NCBI GenBank assembly: GCA_030686995.1
Contig: CM060704.1
Span: 170,444,218 to 170,508,217, forward strand
DNA: 64,000 nucleotides
Reading direction: 5' to 3'
Source: Artemisia argyi
Lineage: Eukaryota; Streptophyta; Magnoliopsida; Asterales; Asteraceae
In this document: positions 34,977 through 47,517 of the stretch, piece after piece
Layout of the letters: the number at the start of each line of letters is the position of its first letter
Position numbering within the stretch: position 1 is the stretch's first letter
The notes under the pieces: generated by a model
Seen by the model: only the letters and a program-made list of their open reading frames with translations
Database searches by the model: none
Told to the model about the DNA's origin: nothing
Position numbers and translations under genes: made by a program

Positions 34977-36821
34977 TACATGCTTACCCTACCATCCAAA
35001 ATAATACATCATAGGGAATGTACATTCCCTTTACACTTGAATTTTTACATACTTTACAATAAACTAATCTAATGACTCGAATTAAGATAATCAAAACACT
35101 TAGAGTACTAAGATTAACGCACATATGAGGGTAATGAATGATGTTCTTCCCCATTACTCCATAACACAAGTATTTTACCCATGAGTCTCAATCGTCCCAA
35201 AACAATATGTACAAGATATGACTCAATTTAGTAACCATGTAATCAATTAGATAATTAACTAAGGGTTTAACGTGTAACAATAATGCACTAAATATGAGTG
35301 CATACACGGAAGACTAAGGCGATTTGGTTGCACATTTGGGGTGGGTTGTAACAAACTCTTCCTTTAAGTAAGATGCTTAAAGTTAGAAACGAAAGGATAG
35401 GCTCGGAGGGGTGTACTAGGGGTTTCGTGTACTAAAAATGAGTACAACGCTAAGGTGTGGGAAAAATTAGTTGACTTTCCTAGCCAAATAATATGACTTA
35501 AATGGTCAAGTAATTATGATACGGGTTTAACACAAGGGTGATCCTAATGCCTCTTATCATGTAGTAAATCCTACTACACGAATGTAGTCTCACTAGCGGT
35601 CTCGGGATGCATCACTAACGCAAGTTCTAGAATCTAAATGCTACCGGTACACTCATAAGCACTAATAGTAAATGCTTTTCCTATCAAATCTAAAAGCGAA
35701 CCTCACATATTTGGGTGAAAATTTTTTCTGAATGGTACGGTTTTGTGCTAGTCATACAACTCCTATCCATGAGACGCTTGCTAAGGCTAAAGTTTCACTC
35801 CTAAATGTTGTAAAAAAATTTAAATTTGGCGTTAAAATTACACTAACAAGTATTTCTCTTAGTTTTATTACACACCTACCATCAAACAAACAAACTCAAG
35901 TGCAATTGTTTCCTATAAGGTATCATCATTTACCCTCCCCTTACACTTAGGATGAACATTGTGCCCAATGTTCAATTAAAGAATGTAAAAGTGAAATAGG
36001 CAAAAGAATGAAAGCAAATACTCCCCTGATTCGTTCGGTGTGGATAGTGTGGTAACAAGGTTAGATCTTCCTCCAAAAAAAATGAACATTCAAAGCTTTC
36101 CTTCCAGAAAAATAAATCATCTTCTTGTCATATATAACCTGTTAAACCTGAGAAAACAAACAAGGCAACCTCGCGTAAAATCGGCGGCAATCTATATATA
36201 CTAAAAGTCCTAGAAAGCAAATTAAGATATAATGCTTGTGGAATGAATGTTTGCAGATTTCCTAGAGTTTATAAAACTAAAAAATTAACAAAAACTTTAA
36301 GACTTCGTTTGAAAAACAAAACTCGCAAAATTTTCAGAATTTTACACATGACGCCGTCAGGAGTTAACTCCTGACGCCGTCAGAAGTGACCTGCAGAAAT
36401 CTTTACGTTAAGTTTCCGAAAAATTTCTGGAAAAACTTATGTCCTACTTCCTGGAAAATCCTACAAAATATCATTATGACTCGATAAAAGCATTTGACTC
36501 TAACAAATACTAATACACATGTTCATTTAATATTGTGGAGAATCAAGATCAATTTCGTTCTTAAAAATAAATTTGGGGTTTCCCCTTACACTTAGCTTTT
36601 GCAAAATACCTTTATATGAAGTTAAGACAAAGTTAAACAACAAAATAAAGCATTTTCACAATTTTAGTTTGAAACATGATCTACCAACAATAAGAATAAA
36701 GCATGCATATGGAAGCAAATAACAATCAAACAATTAAAAATCACACAAAACATAGGTTGCCTCCCAAGATGCGCTTTTCTTTATTTACGAGTCTTGTAGC
36801 TAGACTCAAGGTCATGGGCAA
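34312..36821. other. Noncoding interior of Y (3' side)
   Basis: 2.5 kb between polypurine tract and the coding relic, with stops in all frames. It contains a TA microsatellite and the pair of TGACGCCGTCA sites near 36353-36385 arranged around GTTAAC. Pol genes would lie here in an autonomous relative. Confidence 0.6.
34889..34970. repeat. (TA)n microsatellite, about 41 units
   Basis: An uninterrupted TA run. Open frames across it encode only alternating Tyr-Ile and are not genes. Confidence 0.95.
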
Positions 36822-37712
36822 TTACGTGACCTCATCGTTGGTCTTATTCTCTAGGTCATCTCCAATCTTAGCTTTGTATTCCGGACCTAGTAGCAAACAT
36901 TCCTTGTAGAAACCAAATATTTTATTCATGACATACTCTACTCCTCTACGTCTATCCTCATCATTCCTATAGTAAACCGCTTGCTTGTGTTCCTTTTCTA
37001 TGTTTGATAGGAGGCGGTATTGTTCAATCTTATAGGGCATTTGGTAAGCAATCTCATCGTTCTCTTCCTTGAATCTAACTATCCCTAGGGTCGGGTCATA
37101 ACTCATCTTAGAGGCCTCAACAAATGGTTTTCCAAACACTACTTGACTTAGGCAATCACCTATTACCGGAAGAGTATCCTCTACTATCACAAAGTCGGTA
37201 ACATAAGTGAAGTTTCCTACAAAGACATGCAATCCTTTCACTCTCCCTACAAAATTGCTCATCCAATTATTGTTAGGCATCATCCTATAACCAAGTTGCT
37301 TCTTCATTACCCAATTATAATAGGTCCTAGTCATGATGTTTATAGGAGATCTAGGATCGATATAAGCTTTCCACACATGCATATGCCCAATGTTGCTTGG
37401 TATGTTGATGTTAGAGGGATCACCTACTTTAATAAGAGGTGAACCAAGGATATATGGTGTCTCGGGATCATCGAATAAATCCTTGTGATATTGGTTAGGA
37501 TCTTCCGAATGAAGTCCATGGAATGCACATCCGCTTTGCACCAACCGGATGGTGTCGGATCACAAGGGGGACACATTGGCTCCTTGAGTGAGCTCAATTG
37601 TGTTTCGATAGCCTTGGTGGCTAGGACGGGAATACTCTCCTAAGGTTCAGGGCCTAAGAGGTTGGTTTGCTATTGGTGGGTTGATGGGTTCAAAGATGTT
37701 ACCACCTTCCAT
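36822..37712 (-). pseudogene. Y gag start fused to retropepsin-like domain
   Basis: From ATG at 37712 (MEGGNIFEPINPPIANQP...) one frame runs to the stop at 36822-36824, about 296 codons, with TGA stops at 37647-37649 and 37560-37562. The first 75 or so residues match the N-terminus of an Athila-type gag that I associate with Asteraceae. It then jumps (near HKDLFDDPETPY) to a protease-like region with a retropepsin-like core AYIDPRSPINIMTR, where the catalytic Asp-(Thr/Ser)-Gly is not preserved. The tail repeats a YKEC-LLGPEYKAK pattern known from related non-autonomous elements. The gag deletion is an inference from the abrupt change of context. Not functional. Confidence 0.7.
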
Positions 37713-37860
37713 GATGTCGGATGGTAAAGGTTACGAACAAAGACACGAAAAAATAAGATAGACTAAAGAAAACCTAAAAAATAAAAATAAAATCTTACTA
37801 GAAAGGAATCTAGAAAGTATACCTAATAAAAAGAAATCCTAACCAAGACAATAATTATTC

Positions 37861-37883
37861 CCCGGGTTGCAGCGCCAAAAACT
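37861..37883 (-). other. Primer-binding site of Y
   Basis: On the minus strand AGTTTTTGGCGCTGCAACCC directly follows the 5' LTR end CGTATCA. This wording is typical of Athila/Tat-type Gypsy elements and fixes the orientation of Y. Confidence 0.75.
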
Positions 37884-39286
37884 TGATACGTGGGAATCGC
37901 ATCAGGCTTTACCTCTCGAGGGATCTCGAGAAGCTTACAACCCCCACCAGGCAGTGTACCTGATCGTTGTAGTATAGTATAGCGACAAGTACCGGGGGAT
38001 TGATCGTTCAACTCAGGAATAGTGTCGCTAGGATTAGAAAGCCTAAAAACTAGGTCTAGAGGTGAGGGATGATTCTTTTTGTATTTTTTTATGTTTTATA
38101 AAAGAAATTAAAATCTCGGTTTTTGGAAGAGTGGGCGGAATTAGTTGCTAGCCAACTAACCCAATTTACTACAAATGCAATCAAAATAAAATAACAGAAA
38201 TGAAAATAAATCTAATTATACTAGTGTGGTGTAAACAATGATAGGGAAAGTTGTGTTTACATAGGTTTCATTACTCCCTAGATATCTTTTACAGGTTGAT
38301 AGCTTGTTACAATTGCATGGATGGCGGGTCGTATTTCTTAATACTAGTCGTAGGGTCATGTACAATATTCCCTAACTCTATAGGATCCTACTTCACTCCT
38401 ATGTCGAGCCTCCTAACATGGGATCATTAGAATTCTCCTACGCATTAAATACAACCAAAAATCATAGTACACCTCTGATCATGTTTCTTAAGACGTTCAA
38501 GCATGTTACCAATGGAAGTCTGCCAGTTTTCTTAAGCCTAACATCGAATAAAATCATCCGTAACAACTATAAACAAACAATCAACCCATAATTAACATCT
38601 AGGTTTCACTACATCTAAGCAAACACAAATGAAATCTAGCCGAGCATGTTAAATTGAAGACAAGTGTAAGATATATTCATGCAACACATAGACATATTGA
38701 TTGAATTGAAAGAGTACTTATCTCAATTGGAACATGAAAGTTTCAAAGGGTTGAAACCCTTGAAAAAGCTGGAAAATTCAACCTAGGGTTTTTCCCTCAA
38801 AGTTGCACCCTAATGAATGAAATTTGGAAAACTATATATAGATAATACAGGGTGACGGCGTCAAGAAAGAATTTGTGACGCCGTCAACTCGCCGCCTATA
38901 ATGAAATCGGATTGCCTAGATCCACTTTTGACGCCGTCATGTGTGATTTTCTTCTGGGCCGTCACTAATACTTGGACCATGACAGCCTTGGGTGACGCCG
39001 TCATCTCCTATGTACAAAACTTTCTGGATCGTCACGTGTTTAGTCCACATCCACCTCTTGTATAACTCTTGACGCCGTCAGGTACTGTTCCCAGCAAGGA
39101 AAATTAAGACTTTGCCGTTTTCTTCACTTTTATGCTCCAAAAACATCCAAAATGCTTCTTTTTCCAGATTTCACTCCAAAAGTATCTAAAATGATAAAAG
39201 GAACGATTTAGGGCAATATTTGATCAAATAAATTCGAATTCGGGCTTAAATGACCCCTTAAAAACGGTTCATTTTTTGCCTCATCA
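37884..39286 (-). repeat. 5' LTR of Y
   Basis: 1,403 bp, TG...CA. Differs from the 3' LTR by scattered substitutions and a few small deletions, including loss of the 23-bp unit near 39080. A TATATATAG word near 38832 is at the expected place for an LTR promoter on neither strand clearly, so no TATA box is called. Confidence 0.9.
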
Positions 39287-39291
39287 ACTTG

Positions 39292-40104
39292 CGACGTCGT
39301 AATAATCAAGTAATTATACAAGCAGAGGTTAGCGTCTAGCAACACGCCAATGCCGCTAGAAATATGTGAGGGTAGTTTCTTAAACTTCTCATTTAAATGG
39401 TTTATATATCATCCATCCTTTTTTTTACAGATACTATGTTAAACACTAGACATGGATCGAAGTCATTCCATTTGTTCAACTATTATGTTTCTCGATCTAA
39501 ATGTTGAACAAGATTACCAATTGAATTAAGATTCATCTTAATCTCATTTGGGTACGGCCATACAAACATCCATTCAATTCATCAAGGGGCCCAATAGTTT
39601 CTAACTTCAAGACATGTTGGAGGAACAAATCATATTTTGACTGCACGTGTCATTCATGTCTTTCAAATCATTCCTGAAAATGGTTTTTATAACTACCTTA
39701 TTCAGGACAGCGTTTAACCATATCAAAGAATGAAATTCCACACATGCAAGACCTACTTGCATCTCAAGTATGAGGATAAGAGACATAACCATTTGCGAGA
39801 TTCACTATTGACGCCGATCCATGCAATGAATACTCGAAGGTTGGGTTAGTCCAATGTTCATCACAATGAACACCATGTGAGTTTGGCAAATAAATCACCA
39901 ACACGCTCACATTTGCGTTAATTTGATGATACTCCCGTATCATCAACTGACAATGGACAATTTAGAACAAATAAATTATTCATGGATTAAACATGCAAAT
40001 ATAGAATACAATTGATATGAATGAAAATGACCATAACCATTACATCAATTCATTAAAGATATAAACTGTTCAACATTCCAATTATTCAAATACTAAAAAC
40101 AAAT
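39292..40104. other. 3' noncoding internal region of X
   Basis: Lies between the Y insertion next to the X polypurine tract and the end of X pol. Words such as CAACACGCCAATGCC recur in the Z element near 55030, showing that X and Z are related Copia families. No gene. Confidence 0.6.
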
Positions 40105-41889
40105 TTACATGAGACTATTAGCAGGTCGAAGCCCAATGTTCCTAGCATCCTCCACATGTTTGGTACAAGACATTGGTTTTGTTAAAGGATCAACTAAGTT
40201 GTCAACTGTGTGAACTTTGAGGAGACGAATATCACCATTTTCGACAACTTCTCAAATATACTGAACTTTCCGACGAAAGTGTTTGGCACCCTTAAGAACA
40301 CCTGGTTCATTGGCTATGATAATAGCACCGTAATTATCACAGTACATATCCATAGGTCGTTCATTTCTGGGGACAATGCCAAGCCCAAAAATGAATTTCC
40401 ACATCCAAATTGCCTCCATTGCAGCTTCAGAAGCAGCTATATATTTAACTTTTGTAGAGGACATCGCAATAGTGCTTTGCTTCGCACTTTTCCAGTAAAA
40501 AACACCTCTATTCATGATGAAAACATATCCTGTTTAGGATTTGATGTCATCACGATCTGTCTCCCAGCTTGCAACAGTATAACAAGTAACATTGAGCTCA
40601 CGTTCGACATCACCACCATAAACAAGAAACATATCTTTAGTATTCCACAGATACTTCAATATGTTCTTAACAGCAGTCCAGTGACATTCTCCTGGATTCT
40701 GTTGAAATCTACTCGTTATGTTCTGAGAGAATCCTACATCAGGTCTAGTGCACCTAACCACATACATGATAGACCCCACAGCCGAAGCATAAGGGACTCC
40801 TTTCATCCTCTTCACCTCAGCTTGTGTAGAGGGTCCTTGAGTCTTACTCAATTCCGTATTAAGTTGCATTGGAAGACTTCCACATTTGGAATCTTGCATC
40901 TTAAATCGCTTCAGGATTTTTTCAATGTATGCAGTTTGACACAAGCCGATTAACCGCTTTGATCTATCTCAGTAGATCTTGACTCCGAGTATAAACAATG
41001 CTTCTCCTAAATCTTTCATAGCAAAACACTTTCCAAGCCAGGATTTTACATCTTGTAGCATTGGAATGTTGTTTCCTATGATTAATATGTCATCGACATA
41101 TAAGATTAGGAACACGACTGTACTTCCACTAGTTTTAATGTATACACATGGCTCATCGAGATTTTGAGTGAAACCAATCTTTTTGATTTCCTCATAAAAT
41201 CTCTTGTTCCAGCTTCTAGATGCTTGCTTCAATCCATAAATGGATCTTTGAAGTTTGCATAATTTGCTAGGATGCTTTAGATTCACGAAGCCCTCTGGTT
41301 GCACCATATAAACGTCTTCGTTTAGGTGGCCGTTCAAGAAGGCTGTCTTGACATTCATTTGCCAAATCTTATAGTCATAATACGCTATTATGGCTAAAAG
41401 AATCCTAATTGATTTAATGTCTGCAACAGGTGAGAAAGTTTCTTCATTGTCAATCCCGTAGGTTTGAGTGAAACCTTTTGCTACAAGACGAGCTTTATAG
41501 GTATGTACATTGCCATCCATGTCGGTCTTCTTCTTGAAGATCCATTTACTCCCAACGATCTTAGCATTAGGAGGTAGGTTAACCTCGACCCAGACATCAT
41601 TGTCTTTCATGGATTGCATTTCCACATTCATAGATTCGTTCCACTTATCGTGTTCAGGACTCGATAAAGCTTCTTGATAGTTAGTGGGTTCACTATGATC
41701 CCCTAACTCATGTTCCTCGACATCGATATAGAAACCATATCGTTTAGGTGCTTGAGGTATCATTGTGGATCTACGAATGGGAGCAACATCTCGAAGAGGC
41801 TCAACATTTTCATGTTCAATCTCATTTTGATGTTTACTAGTTTCACTAGAAGGTTGTGTATCTTCGCTTTAAAGTTCATCAAAGTCTAC
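40105..41889 (-). pseudogene. X pol relic: Copia reverse transcriptase and RNase H
   Basis: One minus-strand frame runs from the hinge (about 41889) to TAA at 40105-40107, broken by four stops: 41870-41872, 40969-40971, about 40543-40545 and 40252-40254. The reverse transcriptase has the expected W-V-EVNLPPNAK, YKARLVAKGFTQ, IWQMNVKTAFLNG and YVDDILIIGN motifs (the last near 41093). RNase H has ASEAAMEAIWMWKF and YCDNYGAIIIAN, the catalytic Asp-Asn pair kept. Three of the stops correspond to CGA or CAA codons turned into TGA or TAA, that is C-to-T changes. Integrase is missing. It is closely related to the intact pol at 55779-58796. Confidence 0.85.
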
Positions 41890-42516
41890 TGTGCTCCCTT
41901 GGTTGATAGCTAGGACAAGTGGAGACTTCTTGGGCATGCCTTTCTCTGCAAGTTTCAGCATGTTATGCAGTTCGGTAATGGTCTGCACAAATTGGTCATA
42001 ATCCTTCGACAGTGAGGTAAGTATCATGCTCACTCTAAGGATTTGAGGCATGGGGTATCCCAGTCGCTCCATCTGGTCCAGATAGCTTTTCATTTTCATG
42101 AAATAGCTACTGACCGATTGTCCTTCTTCCTACTTGCAGATATAAAAATATTTGACCGTGTCAAATAGTTCTTTCTCTGCTTGCTGCTCGAACATGGTTT
42201 TCAGTTCTCGCAGCATGTCAAATGCTGCAAAGTTCTCTAAGTTTTTTTGCAACTCAGGGATCATGCTTGCCAGCATGCGACAAGCCACTTCTTGTTGTTC
42301 GTTACACCTACGAGTATAGGCGTTATGAACAGCAGCAGTGGCATTAGCAGGAGGTGCTTCAGGTAAAGCTTCTTCCAGATGGTAAAACTTTTGTTCAGCC
42401 TTGAGGACAATCCTCAAGTTGCGGTACCAGTCCAAAAAGTTGTTACCATTCAATTTCTCTTTCTGGAGAATTGATGGGATTGACGAGTTGTTCATTGTTG
42501 AAGTTGGAGTTGTCAT
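41890..42516 (-). pseudogene. X gag relic (Copia UBN2-type)
   Basis: From ATG 42516 the frame gives a Copia gag with a LNGNNFLDWYRNLRIVLKAE motif, usual near the N-terminus. A TAG at about 42130-42132 replaces the CAG expected between CK and EEGQSVSSYF. It then continues through MKSYLDQMERLGYP to KKSPLVLAINQG. Directly after that the sequence passes into the pol hinge, so the CCHC knuckle, protease and integrase (about 2 kb in Z) are deleted. Confidence 0.8.
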
Positions 42517-44497
42517 CTACAAAATAAACAAAGTTCAATTTTAGTAATTTTCAATAATTAATCCCTTTTAAAATTAACTACCCAAGTTTGCAATATTAAA
42601 ACAATTAATTTTATGAAAAAGGCTAAGATCCTAATTGAAGATCCTCATTGAGGTTCCACCATCACATCAGTTGATCTGTTAGCAATGGAGGATTCAATAG
42701 GTAGGTAAAGTCGACCAATTGCATTACAAGTGCAACTCTTAGATCTTTATGGGACTCATGGCACTAGTGAACAAGCAACTAGTGTCAAGCTGGCATGTTT
42801 AGTCCCATCTTTGCCTCGGGTCAAGGTCTCACCGCTTAACTCGATTAAGTCATCCAATTTGATAACGTGCGAGAATATATCTAGGTCTCACGCATAGAAA
42901 ATAGTCACCTTGGGTTACAATTCAACCTAGGTCCCACGCATAGGCAAAAAGTAATTGCAAGTGTTCTCAAAATTGAACGGCATGACTTAAATTTTGACAG
43001 GCAAAAGTTTTGATGTGGATAAAATAGTGTACGAAAGGAGCATGCATTCATCCTTCGTAGCACAAGTTAAAAACTTTTCTTAACGTAAGTCTAATCATTG
43101 TTTTAATTTATGTATGTCAAGTTGTCCATTTTCATGACTAATATACATCCTACGTGGATAATAAGTTTGGACAATACATAAATGGAATAACATACATAAC
43201 AAGTTTAAGTGTTATTTTAAAAACAATGATTTCAAGTTTCAAAAACTTTGTAAAACTAAATCAAAAGACTTAGTTTTGAAAATGGTTTGTGTTTCGTTTT
43301 AAGTTTTAAGAAAACTATTTTCAATTTACATATTATCACAAGATATATAAAAAGAAAAATCACAAACACACAACCACAATATGCAAAGCCTCAACCAATG
43401 AAAAAACATATGCTCGGTCTCATGAGCCATCACGAGAACCAAGAGTCAACTAGGGACAAACCACACAACCAGACGGAAGACTCCTACTTACTTCAAGACA
43501 ATCAAGAGCAAGTAGAAACCCCATTATGCACATGAAAAGTAGTTGTTGTTCTTCCATAATTTCTGTGTTCGGAGGCCCAAACAACCTTGAAGGAGGCTTC
43601 CCTTGGCATAGATCAAAAGTAGAAAGTTGTAGGCCCATGTCTTGTGTACTTACAAAAAAAAATTTAGCCAAAAAATCTTTACCAATCATTGGGAAACTCC
43701 GTTTTACCAACTGGTGTTCCATCAATCATTTTCAGCAAAAATGTCTATAACTCTTTCGCCTTTCACCACCAAGCCATGATTACATGATATTGAAAGTAAA
43801 ATACAACTAATATACTTTCTACCTACTGTAAAAGTGCCCAAAAATGGCTATAACTATAAAGAATATCATTATATAAATGGCGAAACAATGGCAAAAACCC
43901 CAAAACAAGAAATTAAACATTCACAACAATCCAAGGCACAAGTGGTCTAGGTTTTCATCAGCTTTGCAGATACACATAGTAATACCATAATATTATGATT
44001 AAAAGAAGGTGTTGGCTAACTCCATGGACAAACACGCATATATTTGCCATAGAAACAAAATAAATGACAAGAATTAAATTGTTAGCCAACAAAATCGAAG
44101 AAATTAATTAACAAGAATTAAAACCCCGATTGGTACGCGTGTCAAATGGCCTTAGGTTCAAAACTCACTGATATTAGGACCTTCTTAACATCATTTTACC
44201 ACAGAAAATTAAGCCATAGGGGCTGATTTGAAATCGTTTCTTAAATCGATCAATTAAATGTGTTTTAGGCATTTTTCACGTACCCGACAAGTATATCAAT
44301 TAATATATGCATAACAAATGGCCATGGGATCAAAAAGTAGATCATAAGACCTCTTATAGGTCGAATTATTTACAAAAAATTAACCCTTGGGGCAGTTTTG
44401 AAAGTACCCTTTTGAATCAATTAAAAACACGCATTTTTAGCCATTTTTACGCATACAAGATGATCATATGACATCATAAGATGGATCGTGATACTAC
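42517..44497. other. 5' leader of X
   Basis: About 2 kb of untranslated leader between the 5' LTR (right) and gag. Short words such as CATCAGTTGATCTG match the leader of Z near 59985. On the minus strand GTAGTATCACGATCC next to the LTR resembles the PBS-like GTGGCATCACGAGCC of Z. Open frames here are unsupported. Confidence 0.6.
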
Positions 44498-45208
44498 AAT
44501 AGGTGATGTTGAATATATAAACATAAAAGAAACATATAAACGGAGTGGAAAACATCACCAAAAAGGATCCATATAGCCATATGATCAATCTAATAATAAA
44601 CAACACATGTTCATACCTTTGTAGCGTGATTGGTTGAACCGAATGGAGACCGTCAACAAAGCACATGAATCACCAATGAAACCCAAGTGATCAAAGAAGA
44701 TCACCTCTATGTGTTGTCTACACTACACTTCACCGTATACCCCTTGGATGCTAGTTCTTAACCCCGTAACCTTAGAATGGCCTTTTAATAAGCTAGATTC
44801 AAAGGAAGAGATCATGAAAACCAAAACCCTAGATGGGTGTTTTCTTTTTGCCGTACAATAGAGGGAGAGAGGGGGGAGGGAGAGAATTTTGGTAATTGGT
44901 TATGTAACTATCAGTAAATCTCTCCCATATATTTGACCAAAAAATAAACTGAATCCCTCCATTGAAAACCTCTAAGGCCGGCCATTCTAATGGGCTTCTC
45001 ATTTATTTTTCAAGTCTAATGGATTAAGTACTTTACTTAGTTATTGGAAGCCCAATAGTGATCCCGAGTAACGTTAGGTTATTTATATATCGTAAATACA
45101 ATAAACGCGACATATAAAGTGGTACCTCAATGTATATGTGTGTGGCCCCATAGGCTTACATATGTCTAGCTATATAATTATTAATTATGACACGAGCATA
45201 TTCCAACA
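44498..45208 (-). repeat. 5' LTR of X
   Basis: 711 bp without insertion. It gives the empty-site sequence GAGAGAATTTTGGTAATTGG that defines the nested insertion in the other LTR. Confidence 0.85.
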
Positions 45209-46850
45209 GTAATCAGGTGCATTTCATAAATAAAGAAAATTTGTAACACAAAAATTTTAAGAACATGTTCATTTTCAAAATATCAATGTTTTTAACAAAT
45301 ATTGCGAAACAAGTCCACAAGGACCAACTGTGTAGTAGAAAGTTACATAAAAGGTCCACATAGTTTACCTACCCTTGCGATAATTGTCCCTAACATGAAG
45401 TTACATAAATAATCCCTTGACATCACTTTAAATTACAAAAAACATCCCTAGAGACCATCTGGGTAACAAAGAATTACAAAGAAAACCCTGCCACTTACCT
45501 AGCTAGCATTGCAAAATTCTTCCTTAGGTTTTAAATCTTGGATTTTTACCCATGGTTGCAATAAAAGAACTTTCGATTTTCGTAAAATATTATCTAAATA
45601 TTTTTCTTCTTGCTCTTTTTACAGCTCCTGTGGTTTTAACGTGTTTTTGCCAAAAAAAAAGTTATTTACTTATTACATTGAATTTATTTTGTGTTATACC
45701 TTAGTAATAACGTAAATTAGTTGAGTGTAAAACCCCGCACCCCGTAGCAAAACGCTAGTGAAAATACCTCCTTATTCACATTGTATTGTAATCAATCTAT
45801 GTACTTTTATCAATTGAATGTGAGGTCAAGTAGTATGTCCTTGGTACTAACCACATCGTCACATGTTCGAAACACTTGTCAATTTTTACGAAAAATAAAA
45901 ACTTTTGTTTTAGTGCGTGTTTTTATAATCAATTTAAAACCTATATGTTGATAGTGGCATGTCCAGGATGAGAGGTCCCCAAATACATTTCATAAAGTAA
46001 AGAGGATTTGTAACACAAATTTTTTGAGAACATGTTCATCTTCAAAATATCAGTGTTTTTAACAAATACTGAGAAACAAGTCCTTAAGGACCGACTATGT
46101 AGCAAAAGGTTACACAAAAGGTCCATGTAGTTTACCTACCCTTGCAAAAATTGTCACTAATAGGAAGTTACATAAATAGTCCCTTGACTTCACCTTTAAT
46201 CATAAAACATCCCTAGGGACAACAAAGAATTACAAAAGAACCCCTGCTACTTACCTAGCTAGCATTGCAAAATTTGCTCTTAAGTTTTAAATCTTGTATT
46301 TTTACCCATGGTTGCAATAAAAAACTTTTGCTTTTCGTATAATATTTTCTAAATATTTTTCTTTTCGTTCCTTTTATATGTCATGCAGTTTTTTACGTGT
46401 TTGCAAAAATAAATAAATAAATAAAATAAAAAGTTATTTACTTATTGGTTTGAATTTGTGTCTATGTTAAACCTCAGTAATAAAATAAGTTAGTTAAATG
46501 TGAAACCCTGTGTCCCGCAATGGAGCGTTGGTGAAGAATTCCTTTTTAATCGCATTGTGTTGTAGTCAATCTATGTTAATTTTATCAATTAAATGTGAGG
46601 TCAAGTTGTATTTCCTTGGTACCAACCACGTCATCACATGTTCGAATCACTTGTCAATTTTTACGAACAATAATACCTTTTGTTAGTATTATGTCTTTTT
46701 ATAACCAATTTAAAACCTATATGTTGACAGTGGCATGTCCAGGGTTAGAGGCCATCAAATACATTTCTTAAGATAAAGAAGATTTTTAACACGATTTTTT
46801 TTAAATCATGTTCGTTTTCAAAATATTAGTGTATTTAACAAATATTTACG
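45209..46850. repeat. Array 2, right part (about two units)
   Basis: Continues the unit broken at 28073, then a full unit restarts at about 45304 and another at about 46074 with the GAAACAAGTCC word. Unit order and wording match array 1. Confidence 0.85.
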
Positions 46851-47115
46851 CTACGTAAATTAAATCCATAAGGTTTCGTAGACCCTCGAAAACCTCCCCC
46901 AATCCGCTCCTGCGTGTATAGTTACATGAGCTGTTTTTGTAAATCAATCATATATAATGCATCTATATTCTTTACTACTAGGTGATTTCTATAGTTACAT
47001 GAGCTGTTTTTGTAAATCAATCATATATAATACATATATTCTTTACATCTATATTCTTTACTACGAAATAACACTACTACTCGTTTAAAACAATATTATT
47101 ATACGGTTCATAGCA
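46851..47115. repeat. Array 2 downstream flank (copy of 25161-25390)
   Basis: Matches the flank of array 1 up to GGTTCATAG and then diverges near the start of the W LTR. Contains its own 60-bp local duplication (GTTACATGAGCTGTTTTTGTA near 46921 and 46995). Confidence 0.8.
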
Positions 47116-47517
47116 TGGCCGTCTCGTGTGTTGACATAAATAATGTATGAAAACGTTATTTATATTTTTCGATATCTCTATATTTTGACGATCACAAAAT
47201 GTAAACTCATTAAACGTAAGATTACTATGTAAATAAGTATTAAGCTATTTTATATCACTATATCCAACTTAATAACTTAAGGTATGGATAAACAAGTGTT
47301 TAATACATCTCATGATCAAAGGGGTATTTAATTAACTAATACAAAGTTTATTTAATTATATAATCATATTATATATTTTTGAAAAACACTTTTGGTAATA
47401 AAGAAAAATGTTTTAATCATACGAAATATATGATTTCAAATTTTTAACCAAAATCAGTTAGTTTTTCACCAAATAAACTTTCCCCACTAAAAAACAAAAA
47501 TTCTGGCCGTTACAGCT

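Larger units (their letters stand above)
32875..39286 (-). mobile_element. Athila-like non-autonomous LTR element Y (6,412 bp)
   Basis: Two LTRs (32875-34311 and 37884-39286) start TGA(C/T)ACGTG and end GCCTCATCA. ACTTG flanks the element on both sides (32870-32874 and 39287-39291). Coding is on the minus strand. The PBS next to the right LTR reads TTTTTGGCGCTGCAACCCGG, the form usual in Athila/Tat-related Gypsy elements. The polypurine tract next to the left LTR reads AAGTGTAAGGGTATT. The only coding relic is a gag start fused to a protease-like domain. No reverse transcriptase or integrase is present. Confidence 0.88.
28074..45208 (-). mobile_element. Copia retrotransposon X, nested and internally deleted
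   Basis: GTAAT on both sides (28069-28073 and 45209-45213) is the target duplication in a sequence that is continuous in other array units. Two LTR copies bound it: 28074-32863 (3' LTR, containing a nested solo LTR) and 44498-45208 (5' LTR). Genes run on the minus strand. After the 3' LTR, AGCTCCCACTTG is the complement of a polypurine tract, here broken by insertion of the Athila-like element Y. Removing the two nested insertions leaves about 6.65 kb. Gag joins pol without zinc knuckle, protease or integrase, so X could move only with help. Confidence 0.85.

Noticed and set aside
34781..35072. Open frames of alternating Tyr-Ile
   Set aside because: They are translations of the TA microsatellite.
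43287..43750. Open frames in the X leader on both strands
   Set aside because: They overlap each other, sit in the untranslated leader of a Copia element, and match no gag or pol motif.
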